From: Actinoplanes auranticolor
Lineage (GTDB): Bacteria; Actinomycetota; Actinomycetes; Mycobacteriales; Micromonosporaceae
NCBI RefSeq assembly: GCF_018332655.1
Contig: NZ_BOQL01000044.1
Span: forward strand, 99,863-163,862
Reading direction: 5' to 3'
Length of the DNA stretch: 64,000 nucleotides
Shown here: positions 41,121-50,675 of the stretch, piece by piece
Position numbering within the stretch: position 1 is the stretch's first letter
How the letters are laid out: each line of letters begins with the position of its first letter
Translations under genes and position numbers: made by a program
Notes under the pieces: model-generated
What the model was told of the DNA's origin: nothing
Database searches by the model: none
What the model saw: the letters and a program-made list of their open reading frames with translations, nothing else

Positions 41121-41975
41121 ATGACTGTGACGCCCGCCCTCGCCCGTGAGGCCTGGCGGCTCGCCGAGCCGCTGCACGCGATGATCTATTTCGCCCCGGA
41201 GGTCCGGGAGCGCTTCGCGGCGCTCGGCGTACCCGCCGTCGCCGACTATTTCGCCTCGCGCGGTGCCGTGTTCGGACCGGTCGGGCCCGGTCCGGTGGTG
41301 GCGACCTTCTACAACTTCAACCCGGCGCTCGTGGCGCGGGCCCTGCCCGCGGCCTGGGAGATCGTGTCCCCGGCAGCGGCGCTCGCGGCCCGGCTCGACG
41401 CCGCCGACGCGGCGCTGGTGCGCGGTCTGGGCGAGACCGTGCACACCCCCGAGGTGGCCGAGGCCGCCGAGCTGGCCCGGCGGGCGGCGGAGTCGGCGGT
41501 CGCGTACGCCGCCGGGCGTCCCCTCTTCGCCGCGCATGCGGGCCTCGACTGGCCGGAAGCGCCGCACCTGGTGCTGTGGCACGCCCAGACGTTGCTGCGC
41601 GAGTTCCGGGGCGACGCGCACGTGGCGGCGCTGCTGGTGGCCGGGGTCAGCGGGTTGCAGTCGATCATCCTGCACGCGGCATCGGGCCAGGCCAACAAGT
41701 CGTTCCTGCGGGGCTCCCGGGGCTGGAGCCGGGAGCAGTGGGCCGACGAGGAGAACGCGTTGCGGGAACGCGGGCTGCTCGACGGGGAAGAGCTGAGCGA
41801 CGAGGGGCGCGCGCTGCGTGCCGGTATCGAGGCCGACACCGACCGGCTGGCCGCGCCGGCGTACGAGATCCTCGGGGTGGACGGTACGACGCGGCTCGCG
41901 GAGCTGGCCCGGCCGTTGAGCCGGACTCTGGTCAAAGCGGGCTTTCTGAGCGCGGCGGCGCCTCCCCGGCAGTGA
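41121..41975 (+). CDS. SCO6745/SalK-family protein
   Basis: The 284-residue helical protein has the family pattern: LAEPLHAMIYFAPEVRERFA at the N-terminus, FYNFNPALVARALPAAWEI, HLVLWHAQTLLREFRGDAHV and ASGQANKSFLRGSRGWSREQ with WADEENALRERGLLDGEEL near the C-terminus. The last third resembles a winged-helix dimer. The family is abundant in actinobacteria and has no established activity. ATG 41112, three codons earlier, is an alternative start. Confidence 0.8.
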   Translation: MTVTPALAREAWRLAEPLHAMIYFAPEVRERFAALGVPAVADYFASRGAVFGPVGPGPVVATFYNFNPALVARALPAAWEIVSPAAALAARLDAADAALVRGLGETVHTPEVAEAAELARRAAESAVAYAAGRPLFAAHAGLDWPEAPHLVLWHAQTLLREFRGDAHVAALLVAGVSGLQSIILHAASGQANKSFLRGSRGWSREQWADEENALRERGLLDGEELSDEGRALRAGIEADTDRLAAPAYEILGVDGTTRLAELARPLSRTLVKAGFLSAAAPPRQ

Positions 41976-41997
41976 TCCATATCGCAGCCAGCCGGAG

Positions 41998-42040
41998 GCT
42001 GTTGCCAATCCTTTGCAACAGCCAGGGAGCCCCATATGCT
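41998..42040 (+). promoter_or_regulatory. Nur-like nickel operator and promoter of the cbiMNQO-type operon
   Basis: GCTGTTGC (41998-42005) and GCAACAGC (42015-42022) form a perfect inverted repeat. Inside it TTGCCA-N5-TTGCAA (42002-42018) fits the Streptomyces Nur box consensus tTGCaa-N5-ttGCAA. TTGCAA (42013-42018) can also be the -35, with TATGCT (42035-42040) as -10 after 16 nt. Binding would cover the -35. The 99-bp spacer is too short for a cobalamin riboswitch. Confidence 0.65.
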
Positions 42041-42074
42041 GAGCCGAGGCTGACCGCGGCCCGGAGGGGGATCC

Positions 42075-42806
42075 ATGGACGCACAAGCGATGCACATCGC
42101 CAACGGGATCGTGAACGGCACCGTGTCGGCGATCTTCGCCGCTTTCGCCGCCCTCGCGCTGGCCTTCTGCGTGTGGCGGGCCCGCGCCGACCTCGACGAC
42201 CGGCTGGCCCCGATGGCGGGCCTGGTCGCCGCCTTCATCTTCGCCGTGCAGATGCTCAACTTCCAGGTCCTGCCCGGTGTCTCCGGTCACCTGCTCGGCG
42301 GCACCCTGGCCGTGGTCCTGGTCGGACCGTGGGTCGGCGCGCTGTGCGTCTCGACCGTCCTGATCATCCAGTGCCTGCTCTTCGCCGACGGCGGCCTGAC
42401 CGCCCTCGGGCTCAACATCACCAACATGGCGATCATCGGCACCGCCGCCGGCTACCTGCTGGTCGCCGGCCTGCTGCGGGTGCTGCCCAAGACCCCGTCC
42501 GGGCTCGGCACCACCGCCCTGATCGCCTCGGTCGTCGGCGTGGTGGCCGCCTCGCAGGGCTTCGTGTTCGAGTACTGGCTCGGCGGCACCACCCAGCTCT
42601 CGATGCCCTGGGTCTCCGGCACGATGGCCGGCACCCACCTGCTGATCGGCATCGGCGAGGGCCTGATCGCGGCGACCACCGTGGCAACCGTCGCCCGGGT
42701 CCGCCCCGACCTGGTCTACGCGTTGCGCCGCTTCCGCACCCCACCGGCACCGGTCGCGGCCACCACCGCCGCGGCGCCCGCCACTGTCTCGGGAGGCCAG
42801 GCATGA
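42075..42806 (+). CDS. Cobalt/nickel ECF transporter substrate-binding subunit CbiM/NikM
   Basis: The 243-residue integral membrane protein has about 7 helices with the family core MAGLVAAFIFAVQMLNFQVL, PGVSGHLLGGTLAVVLVGPW and LLFADGGLTALGLNITNMAI. In this family a Met-His near the N-terminus binds the metal; here MHIANG lies at residues 6-8 after MDAQA. Either the N-terminus is processed or ATG 42090 is used, though GGAGGGGG favours 42075. First of four coupled genes. The Nur-like box argues for nickel. Confidence 0.9.
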   Translation: MDAQAMHIANGIVNGTVSAIFAAFAALALAFCVWRARADLDDRLAPMAGLVAAFIFAVQMLNFQVLPGVSGHLLGGTLAVVLVGPWVGALCVSTVLIIQCLLFADGGLTALGLNITNMAIIGTAAGYLLVAGLLRVLPKTPSGLGTTALIASVVGVVAASQGFVFEYWLGGTTQLSMPWVSGTMAGTHLLIGIGEGLIAATTVATVARVRPDLVYALRRFRTPPAPVAATTAAAPATVSGGQA

Positions 42807-43150
42807 CCCGGCGACTCGGCTGGTTCCTGGCCGGCGGCCTGCTCGTCGCCCTGCTGCTGGCCGGCGTGGTCAGCAACTTCGCCTCGGGCAGCCCGGACGG
42901 CCTGGACGCCACGGCCCGCGAGGGCTGCACGTTCGACGCCCACGGCGAGATCACCGGCGGCACCTGCATGCTCCAGCAGGAGCAGGCCCACCAGCTCGCG
43001 GACAGCCCGCTGGCCGACTACGGCATCCGCGGCATCGACAACCCGTACCTGTCGACCGGGCTGGCCGGGGTGCTGGGCGTGCTGGTGACCTTCGCGATCG
43101 GCGGCGGGGTCTCCTGGCTCGTGCGCCGGCGCAGCCCCGAGAAGGTCTGA
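42803..43150 (+). CDS. CbiN-like/PDGLE-domain subunit of cobalt/nickel transporter
   Basis: The 115-residue protein has two membrane helices (about 6-26 and 87-108) and an extracytoplasmic loop with SNFASGSPDGLDATARE and SPLADYGI, the PDGLE-type signature. It assists metal loading of the M subunit. The start overlaps the M gene by 4 nt and the stop overlaps the Q gene by 1 nt. Confidence 0.88.
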   Translation: MTRRLGWFLAGGLLVALLLAGVVSNFASGSPDGLDATAREGCTFDAHGEITGGTCMLQQEQAHQLADSPLADYGIRGIDNPYLSTGLAGVLGVLVTFAIGGGVSWLVRRRSPEKV

Positions 43151-43907
43151 TGGGCGCGGGCCACGCCCACCCGCTGCACCTGGACCGCCCGAGCCCGGTG
43201 CACGCCCTCGCCCCCGAGGTCAAGATCCTCGCGACCCTGCTGTTCACCATCGTCGTGGTGGCCACCCCGCGCACCGAGTTCGCGGCCTTCGGCGGGTATG
43301 CCCTGCTGCTCGCGGTGGTGGCCGTCCTGGCCCGGGTGCCGCTGGCGTGGCTGGCCAAGCGCGCCACCATCGAGCTGCCGTTCGTCGTCCTGGCCGTGAC
43401 CCTGCCGTTCGCCGGGCACGGCGAGCGGATCACCTGGCTCGGCCTGTCCCTGTCCGTCGACGGCCTCTACGGCGCGTGGAACATCGTCGCCAAGGGCACC
43501 CTGGGGGTCATCGCCTCGCTGCTGCTGGCGGCCAGCACCACCATGCGCGACCTCATCCTCGGCCTGGACCGGCTGCGCTGTCCCCGGGTCTTCACCCAGA
43601 TCGCCACGTTCATGCTGCGCTACCTGGACATCCTGGCCGACGACGCGCGCCGGATGCGCATCGCCCGGCTCTCGCGCGGCTACGACCCGCGGTTCCTCTG
43701 GCAGGTCAAGGCGTTCGCGGTCGGCGTGGGCGCGCTGTTCCTGCGGGCGTACGAGCGCGGCGAGCGGGTGTATCTCGCGATGGTCTCCCGCGGTTACGAC
43801 GGGCGCCTGCCGCGGCCCGAGGCCGGCGGCGCCACGACGACCGACTGGGCGGCCTCGGCCGTGCTGCCCGCCGCCGCGGCGGCCATCGCGCTGACGGCGG
43901 TGCTGGC

Positions 43908-43911
<4 letters not shown>
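43150..43911 (+). CDS. Cobalt/nickel ECF transporter T component CbiQ/NikQ
   Basis: The 253-residue protein has about 5-6 membrane helices, opens with LDRPSPVHALAPEVKILATL and carries the two short coupling motifs ARRMRIARLSRGYD and AMVSRGYDGRLP (A-R-G type) that dock on the ATPase. It links the M/N subunits to CbiO. The stop overlaps the cbiO start. Confidence 0.9.
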
Positions 43912-44648
<737 letters not shown>

Positions 44649-44660
44649 GGCTGACCGCGA

Positions 44661-44878
44661 TCAGGCCGGCCGTTCGATGACGGTGGCGTCGGCCGCGCAC
44701 GTCGTCTGCAGCCCGTAGCGTCCCCCGGTGCGTTCCAGCACACCCAGCAGGGTGGTCGCCCGCTGGGCGCCGGCGGCGCCCAGCGGGTGACCGATGGCGA
44801 TCGCGCCCCCGGCGACATCGACCTTCGCCGGGTCGGCCCGGTCTCGGCCAGCCAGGCCGGCACCACCGAGGACCACAC
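44661..44878 (-). pseudogene. Frameshifted thiolase C-terminal remnant
   Basis: One frame gives SSVVPAWLAETG, and after a shift the next gives DPAKVDVAGGAIAIGHPLGA and TTLLGVLERTGGRYGLQTTC, ending ADATVIERPA. These are consecutive parts of the acetyl-CoA acetyltransferase C-terminal domain. The active-site His of GHPLG is present, but the second active-site Cys motif CxGxG has been reduced to TCAAD and the N-terminal 300 or so residues are absent. Confidence 0.82.
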
Positions 44879-44898
44879 ACTGCCTTAGGCATCCTAGG

Positions 44899-46815
44899 TT
44901 ACTGGGCTGGAGGGGTCGGCCCCTCCTCCTGCGCGGGCTGGGGGACGCGGGTGAGGCCGGCACGGGCCCGGGCGGTCTGCACCGCCTGCTTGAGGGTCAC
45001 AATGTCGTACGCCGCGTAGTGCCTACGCCCGTTGATGAAGAACGTCGGCGTGCCGGACACCCCGCTCAGATCGGCCGAGTCCACGTCGTCGGTGACCCGC
45101 TGCGCGTGGCGGTGGTCCATCAGCTCGTCGTGGAAGCGGTTCGTGTCCAGGCCGAGCTGGTCGGCGTACCGGAGCAGGTCCATGATCCGCAGGTGGTCCT
45201 GGTGGCCCAGCAGCAGATCGTGGAACTCCCAGAACCTGCCCTGTGCGGCGGCGGCCTCCGCGGCCTCGGCGGCGAGCCGCGCCTGCGGGTGCACGTCGGG
45301 CAGGGGCAGGTGCCGCCAGACGTACCGCAGGTCGGTGTCGGTGATGAGGTCCCGGACCGACGGCTCGGCCCGGCCGCAGTACGGGCACTGGAAGTCGCCG
45401 TACTCGACCACCGTGACCGACGCGTCCTGCGGGCCGCGCACGTGGTCGCGCTCCGGGTCGACGGCCGGCACCAGGTCGGTCAGCTCCTCGACCTCGCCCA
45501 GCATGGCGCGGGCCCGGCGCTGCGGGGTCAGCAGCCGGGTGGCCCGGAAGACCACCCAGGTCAGCAGGGACGCCCCTGCCGCCGCGGTCAGCACGCCGAT
45601 CTTCGCCTCGGCGAGCTCGGGTCCCTCGAACGCCAGCGCCGCGATCAGCAGTGACACGGTGAAGCCGATGCCGGCGATCGTGCCGCTGCCCAGCACCGCC
45701 GCCCAGCCGACGGTGGGCCGGACGCGGCCGCCGGTCGCGGCGGTCAGCAGCGCGGACACCCCGACCACCGCGACCGGTTTGCCGACCAGGTAGCCGAGGA
45801 TGACACCGCAGGTCACCGGCGAGCTGAAGGCCCGGGCCAGGAAGCCGCCGTCGATCGCGATGCCCGCGTTGGCCAGGCCGAACAGTGGCACGATCACGTA
45901 ACTGGACCAGGGATGGTAGACCCGCTGCAGCCGGTCGTTGGGCGACAGCGTCCGGGTCAGCCCGAGCGCGGCGGTGCGGGCCAGTTCGGGGGTCGGCTGC
46001 TCGCGGAAGAGCTTGAACAGCCCGCTGGCGGCTTCGAGGTTCTCCCGTACCGGTGTGTAGGCCACGGCCGTGAGGCCCATCGCCAGCCCGGCCACCACCG
46101 GGTCGACGCCGCTGGCCAGCATCGCCGCCCAGAGCACCAGCCCCACGACGGCGTAGCAGAAGGCGTTGCGGACGCCGGACGTGCGCAGCAGCAGCCACAC
46201 CCCGAAGGCCGCGGCGGCGATCAGCAGCGGCGTCATCGCGATGTCCTCGCTGTAGACCACCGCGATCACCAGCAGTGCGACCAGGTCGTCGACGACGAAG
46301 ACGGTGAGCAGGAAGACCCGGACCGAGTCCGGCACACCCCGGCCGACCAGGGCGAGCAGGCCCAGCGCCAGCGCGGTGTCGGTGGACATCGCGATGCCCC
46401 AGCCGTGCGCGCCCGGGCCGCCGTGGGTGACCGCCAGATAGATCAGCACCGGGATAAGCATCCCGGCCAGGCCCGCGACGGCGGGCAGCACGAAGCGCCG
46501 ACGGTCCCGCAGGTCACCCAGGTCGAACTCGCGCCGCGCCTCCAGCCCGACCACGAGGAAGAACAGCGTCATCAGGCCGCTGTTGATCCAGGTCCGCAGG
46601 TCCTCGGTGATCCCCGTCGCGCCGAGGCGCACCGACAAATCGGTGCGCCACACCGCGTCGTACGACGCGGTGTCGACGTTGGCCCAGACCAGCGCGGCGG
46701 CGATCGCCGCGACCAGCACCCCGGCACTGCCCGATTCGGTACGCAGGAACGCCCGCAGCGGCGCACCGAGCCCCCGCGTCCACTGCGTGCGTCCCCGCAT
46801 TTCACCGGTCGTCAC
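44899..46815 (-). CDS. nhaA: NhaA Na+/H+ antiporter fused to DsbA-like thioredoxin domain
   Basis: The 638-residue protein starts at GTG 46815. The NhaA part (about residues 20-430) has 11-12 helices with LMTLFFLVVGLEARREF, ISTDTALALG-type STDTALALGLLALVG and the ion-binding Asp pair in VFVVDDLVALLVIAV. The C-terminal 190 residues are a DsbA/Frna-type thioredoxin domain with SVTVVEYGDFQCPYCGRAEP and the cis-Pro loop VSGTPTFFINGRRHY. The fusion is known in actinobacterial NhaA proteins; the CPYC domain may give redox control. It is divergent from the SnoaL-like gene. Confidence 0.92.
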   Translation of the reverse strand: MTTGEMRGRTQWTRGLGAPLRAFLRTESGSAGVLVAAIAAALVWANVDTASYDAVWRTDLSVRLGATGITEDLRTWINSGLMTLFFLVVGLEARREFDLGDLRDRRRFVLPAVAGLAGMLIPVLIYLAVTHGGPGAHGWGIAMSTDTALALGLLALVGRGVPDSVRVFLLTVFVVDDLVALLVIAVVYSEDIAMTPLLIAAAAFGVWLLLRTSGVRNAFCYAVVGLVLWAAMLASGVDPVVAGLAMGLTAVAYTPVRENLEAASGLFKLFREQPTPELARTAALGLTRTLSPNDRLQRVYHPWSSYVIVPLFGLANAGIAIDGGFLARAFSSPVTCGVILGYLVGKPVAVVGVSALLTAATGGRVRPTVGWAAVLGSGTIAGIGFTVSLLIAALAFEGPELAEAKIGVLTAAAGASLLTWVVFRATRLLTPQRRARAMLGEVEELTDLVPAVDPERDHVRGPQDASVTVVEYGDFQCPYCGRAEPSVRDLITDTDLRYVWRHLPLPDVHPQARLAAEAAEAAAAQGRFWEFHDLLLGHQDHLRIMDLLRYADQLGLDTNRFHDELMDHRHAQRVTDDVDSADLSGVSGTPTFFINGRRHYAAYDIVTLKQAVQTARARAGLTRVPQPAQEEGPTPPAQ

Positions 46816-46886
46816 GCCCCCAGCCTGGTCATCCCCCTGCCCCGGGGCAAGATCCGCCGCCGTCGCGGGCCGGCGGCCGTCCGTCC

Positions 46887-46901
46887 TATCCTGCTGTGAT
46901 G
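46887..46901 (+). promoter_or_regulatory. Leaderless-type -10 element
   Basis: TATCCT at 46887-46892 is followed by 6 nt and ATG 46899. The same hexamer precedes the STAS gene at 19083. Confidence 0.5.
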
Positions 46902-47315
46902 ACGAACGCGACACAGACTCCCGGAGCGCTCGGCGTGGTCGAGCAATGGCTGACCGCGGTGAACGCCGGCGACGGCGCCCGGGTCGAATCCCTGAGCCGG
47001 GACGAGGTCGACATCGTGGGCCCCCGCGGACGCGGCAGCGCCCCCCGCGCAGTGCTGAGTGAGTGGCTGGGCCGCTCCGGCTTCTCCTCCCAGCCGGTCC
47101 GCTGGTTCTGCGGCGGCGCCGGGCTCGTGGTGGTCGAGCAGGACGCCACCTGGCACGACCCCGCCACCGGGCAGCCGCAGGACAGCTTCCGGATCGGTTC
47201 GCTGTTCCGGATCGAGGACGGACGGGTGGCCCGCTACGAACGCTTCGACGACGGGGTGGCGGCGGCGCTGGCGGCGGCGGGCCTCGAGGCCGACCGCCAC
47301 GAGGTGACCCGCTGA
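46899..47315 (+). CDS. SnoaL/NTF2-like protein
   Basis: The 138-residue protein has the cone-shaped NTF2-like fold: VVEQWLTAVNAGDGARVESL at the N-terminus, then VRWFCGGAGLVVVEQDATWH and DSFRIGSLFRIEDGRVARYE. Members are small ligand binders, cyclases or isomerases; the substrate cannot be deduced. An overlapping GTG at 46896 is a possible alternative. Confidence 0.78.
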   Translation: MTNATQTPGALGVVEQWLTAVNAGDGARVESLSRDEVDIVGPRGRGSAPRAVLSEWLGRSGFSSQPVRWFCGGAGLVVVEQDATWHDPATGQPQDSFRIGSLFRIEDGRVARYERFDDGVAAALAAAGLEADRHEVTR

Positions 47316-47373
47316 CGCGACGCCGGGTGGGGCGACGGCGGCCGGCAGATCGACGGGGACCGGGAACGCACGA

Positions 47374-49296
47374 TCACCGTTGCTCGGTGTCCCGACGATC
47401 GGCGCCCGGCTGACGTAGCCGCCGCGCGTGAATGTCCTGCGCCAGGCGCCGGGCCCGGCGGTACCGGTGCAGAGCCTGCAGGTCCTGGCGCAGGTAATCG
47501 GCGACCGTCAGGGTGACGTAATGATCCGGCCCGAGGACCCGGGTCATCCGCGCGAAGGTGTCCTCGTCGACGGCCAGGGCCTCCTGGTATCGCCCGAGGG
47601 CACGGAGGTCGCTGCCGAGGTTGCCCGCGCAGTTGAGGGTGCTCGGGTCGTCGGCGCCGAGAACCTGCTTCATCCTGGCGAGCGTCGTCCGGGTCAACTC
47701 GTACGCCTCTTCCCGGCGGCCGAGCTCGCGCAGGTCGTCCGCCAGGTTGTTGCCGGACGCCAAGGTGTCGCGGTCATCGTCGCCGAGCCATTTCCGCCGC
47801 CGGTCGTAGGTTTCCCGGTCCAGCCGATAGGCCGCCGGGTGGTCGCCCAGTTCGTAGAGATCGATGGCGAGGTTGCTGGCCGATGCCAGGGTGCGCCGGT
47901 GGTTGTGACCGAGCAGGTGGCACCGGCCGCGGAAGGCGGCCTCGTCCAGGGTGCGAGCTTCCTTGAAGCGTCTCTGGACGCGCCGCACCATGGCCAGCCC
48001 GTGCGCGACCCACAGGGTGTGCTCGGTCTCCCGGCCGTCCGGTGGCAGCCATGCGTCCCGCAGCTCCGTCGCGAGAACGTCCGCCTGATCGACCAGCCCG
48101 CGGGCGGCCAGGTACATCACTGCGTTACAGGCCAGGTCACGTAAGGCGGGCTCATCGCTCGCGGCAGGATCGACGGCCACCAGATGCGGCAGCAGCCTGG
48201 CCCACTCGGCCCAGACCCCCGCGTCGAGCGGATCGCCGGGAGCCTGCCGGGAGACGAGTGCCGCCGCCGCGGACCGGGCGCGATTGCGGTCCTTCGGGGA
48301 CAGCAGCTCCCCGAGGACATGTTGAGTGACAGCATGCATGCGGACGCCATCCCGGTCCACGGTGGCCAGACTGTGCTCCGCCGCCCGCTCCAACCCGCGG
48401 CGAAGCGCGACCTCCGTCGCCGCGGAGGTCACCAGCCAGCCCACCGGGATCGGCTCGGACGCCAGGAAGGCGCAGGTGCGGATCGCCTCCAGACCGGCCG
48501 GCTCGTCGCGACGCAGCCGCTGCGCACCGACCGACACGACAGCCGTCATGCTCTGCGGGTGGCTCGCATCCAGACCCTCATGGAGCAGGACGGCGGTCTG
48601 GCCGCTCAGGAGCCGGGAGTAATCCGGCGCACTGGTTCCGGTCCGGGTCATGAATCCGGCGGCCTGCGACAGGGCCAGCGGAAGGTCACCGAGCGCTTCG
48701 GCGAGCCCGGCCGCGTCCTCCTCGGAGATCGTCGGATTGCGCCGGCGGAGCAGTTCCACCGATTCCCGGCGAGGAAGCGCGGGCACCCCGACGACCCTGG
48801 CCCACTGGTCCCATCCCGGCGTCCGTGAAGTGATCAACCGGTGTCCGCCGGCATCCGGCAACATCGAGCGCAACGTGGCCGGTGTCGCGTCGTCAAAGAT
48901 GATCAGCCATCGGTCCCGGTGCTCGAGGTGCCGCGTCAACGCCGCCACGCACGCCGGAACCTCGGTCTTGCGGTCCGCGACACCGAGGGCGATGGCCAGC
49001 TCGGCGAGACTGCTGGCAGTGGCGACGGCATGCTCGGCGTCGATCCACCACACCACGTCGTAGTCGTCCGCGTGCAGGTGCGCGTACTCGAGGGCGAGTT
49101 GTGACTTACCCGCTCCGCCGGGTCCGGACAGTACCTGGATCGATCCGCGTTCCCATCCGCGCCGGATGTCGAGGAGCGTGTCCTGCCGACCCGAGAACTG
49201 GCGGTTGCGCGGGGGCAACGACCGCGCGTCGGCCGTCTTCTCGACCTTCGCCGATGGCGCCTGCGGATCACGGCTCGCCCACCAGCCGACCGGCAT
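47374..49296 (-). CDS. STAND/NB-ARC-type NTPase with C-terminal TPRs
   Basis: The 640-residue product has a P-loop VLSGPGGAGKSQLALEYAHL (about residues 55-75), Walker B WLIIFDDA, a GLPLA-like LGDLPLALSQAAGFM, and at least four C-terminal 42-residue TPR/kinesin-light-chain repeats (HRRTLASASNLAIDLYELGD and DRDTLASGNNLADDLRELGR). STAND proteins oligomerise on sensing a signal and act in signalling or defence. The reading frame stays open upstream to 49482 and would encode two hydrophobic segments (GLTTFALAWWILEAAFHFAR and VAAAAFFGTVLS), but no ATG/GTG/TTG is present there, so the true N-terminus is unresolved. Divergent from an HTH-ClpN pair. Confidence 0.82.
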   Translation of the reverse strand: MPVGWWASRDPQAPSAKVEKTADARSLPPRNRQFSGRQDTLLDIRRGWERGSIQVLSGPGGAGKSQLALEYAHLHADDYDVVWWIDAEHAVATASSLAELAIALGVADRKTEVPACVAALTRHLEHRDRWLIIFDDATPATLRSMLPDAGGHRLITSRTPGWDQWARVVGVPALPRRESVELLRRRNPTISEEDAAGLAEALGDLPLALSQAAGFMTRTGTSAPDYSRLLSGQTAVLLHEGLDASHPQSMTAVVSVGAQRLRRDEPAGLEAIRTCAFLASEPIPVGWLVTSAATEVALRRGLERAAEHSLATVDRDGVRMHAVTQHVLGELLSPKDRNRARSAAAALVSRQAPGDPLDAGVWAEWARLLPHLVAVDPAASDEPALRDLACNAVMYLAARGLVDQADVLATELRDAWLPPDGRETEHTLWVAHGLAMVRRVQRRFKEARTLDEAAFRGRCHLLGHNHRRTLASASNLAIDLYELGDHPAAYRLDRETYDRRRKWLGDDDRDTLASGNNLADDLRELGRREEAYELTRTTLARMKQVLGADDPSTLNCAGNLGSDLRALGRYQEALAVDEDTFARMTRVLGPDHYVTLTVADYLRQDLQALHRYRRARRLAQDIHARRLRQPGADRRDTEQR

Positions 49297-49481
49297 GGAC
49301 AGGACGGTCCCGAAGAAGGCGGCCGCGGCGACGGCGTCCTGCCGGGCGAAATGAAAGGCCGCTTCGAGAATCCACCAGGCCAGGGCGAATGTCGTCAGAC
49401 CGCACCAGCGTCGATGTTCCCCATCAGGGCAATCGCAGGATGCTGTCGGATGGAGCGACCACGGTCCGGAGCGTCGACCAT

Positions 49482-49531
49482 GTCATCAACTTTTGTTGAC
49501 GAGTTCTCGTCTATCAACTAAAGTTGATGAC
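49482..49531. promoter_or_regulatory. Promoter with two tandem palindromic operators
   Basis: TCAACTTTTGTTGA (49486-49499) and ATCAACTAAAGTTGAT (49513-49528) are two TCAAC-N4-GTTGA sites; together they form a roughly 50-bp imperfect inverted repeat. A -35 TTGACG (49496-49501), 17-nt spacer and -10 TAAAGT (49519-49524) lead to ATG 49532 after 7 nt. Site 1 overlaps the -35 and site 2 the -10, an autorepression layout. Confidence 0.75.
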
Positions 49532-49744
49532 ATGGTCGAACACGCGGAGCTTCCCTCGCCGGACGATCCACAGGCGGCTCTCGCTGCGGTGGTGGCGCTG
49601 CGGCGGCTCGCCAACCAGCTGGAGCGGGCCGCGGTCGACCACGCGCTACGCGACGGATGGACCTGGGCCCAGATAGGTCAGGCGCTCGGCGTGAGCGCCC
49701 AGGCAGCCCACAAGAAACTCGCCCACAAGAAGGACCTTTCGTGA
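49532..49744 (+). CDS. Small HTH DNA-binding protein
   Basis: The 70-residue protein is a helical N-terminus plus one HTH (WTWAQIGQALGVSAQAAHKK). Such genes are regularly coupled to ClpN-domain genes in actinobacteria. The tandem palindromes covering its promoter are its likely targets. The stop overlaps the next start (GTGA). Confidence 0.85.
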   Translation: MVEHAELPSPDDPQAALAAVVALRRLANQLERAAVDHALRDGWTWAQIGQALGVSAQAAHKKLAHKKDLS

Positions 49745-50238
49745 AGCTTCCCCGTGCGCTGCAGGACGTCCGCACCATCGAGGCACTGCTGACCGGCGCC
49801 GAGGCCGAGGCCCAGCGCGCCGGCGACGACCTACCCGGACCGGAGCACCTCCTACTGTCCGCATTCGGGCTCCCCGACGGCACGGCCCGGCGGGCATTCG
49901 AACGGCTCGGCGCCGACCCGGCGGACTTCCGGGCCGCCGTGGAAACCGCACATCGACAGGCACTGCAGTACGTGGGCGTCACCGTGCCGGACAACGCCGG
50001 GGAGTTCCCGCCCCCGCCGCTGGGCGGTGTCCACCGGATGACCGCACCCGGACAGGAGGTCTTCCAGGCGGCGGTGAAGCTGTCGAAGGCGACCAAACCC
50101 TCTCTGCTGCGCGGCGGACACGTGGTCGCCGCGGTCTGCGGCCAGGAACACGGCACTGTCGCCCGCGCGCTGACGGCGCTCGGCATCGAGCGGAGCGTGC
50201 TGGCCGCCGCCGCCCGCGAGGCCCTCGCCGACCGCTGA
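49741..50238 (+). CDS. Clp N-terminal (ClpR) domain protein
   Basis: The 165-residue protein consists of two Clp N repeats: ALLTGAEAEAQRAGDDLPGP with EHLLLSAFGLPDG, and a second VFQAAVKLSKATKPSLLRGG with HVVAAVCGQEHGTVARALTA. It lacks AAA+ domains, so it may be an adaptor or sensor for ClpC-dependent proteolysis. GTG 49741 has AAGGA upstream. It forms a two-gene operon with the HTH gene. Confidence 0.85.
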   Translation: MKLPRALQDVRTIEALLTGAEAEAQRAGDDLPGPEHLLLSAFGLPDGTARRAFERLGADPADFRAAVETAHRQALQYVGVTVPDNAGEFPPPPLGGVHRMTAPGQEVFQAAVKLSKATKPSLLRGGHVVAAVCGQEHGTVARALTALGIERSVLAAAAREALADR

Positions 50239-50291
50239 CCCGCTTCATCAGTCGGGCCGCCGCGACATCGCGGCACGCCGCCAGCGCCGAG

Positions 50292-50658
50292 TTGCTCAAC
50301 CGTTTACTGAGGGTCGACGAACCTGGATGCTCGGCCGCTGTCGGTGTAGACGGGACGGTGGCCTGGGCGGACGCTCGCGGCATGGCCGACATCGCCACCG
50401 GCCGGACGCTCACCCGCGCCTCGGTGTTCGACCTCGCCTCGGTGTCCAAGCAGTTTCCCGCCGTAGCGGTGCTCCTACGGGGCCGGGATCGTCATCCACC
50501 CGGACGGGACGCTCAGCCACGAAGGCGCCTGGGCCGGGCACTCCACCCTGTTCGGCATGACCGCCGACCGGCGTACCGCCATCGCGGTCAGCTGCAACAG
50601 CGCTGAGGCCGACATCGCCGGCGTCGCCACCGGGCTGCAGCACATCTGGGCTCGATGA
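50292..50658 (+). pseudogene. Serine beta-lactamase-like hydrolase with central deletion
   Basis: The first frame gives VDEPGCSAAVGVDGTVAWAD and TRASVFDLASVSKQFPAVAV, the N-terminal part with the S-x-x-K nucleophile motif. After about 50475 the next frame gives YGAGIVIHPDGTLSHEGAWA and GHSTLFGMTADRRTAIAVSC, the C-terminal part, ending at TGA 50658. The central region, some 200-250 residues including the Y-x-N motif, is missing and the two parts are out of frame. Confidence 0.82.
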
Positions 50659-50675
50659 GATGGCCGCCCTGATCC

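Noticed and set aside
41976..42074. Cobalamin riboswitch upstream of the cbiM-type gene
   Set aside because: Only 99 bp, no B12-box-like sequence; the inverted repeat fits a protein operator better.
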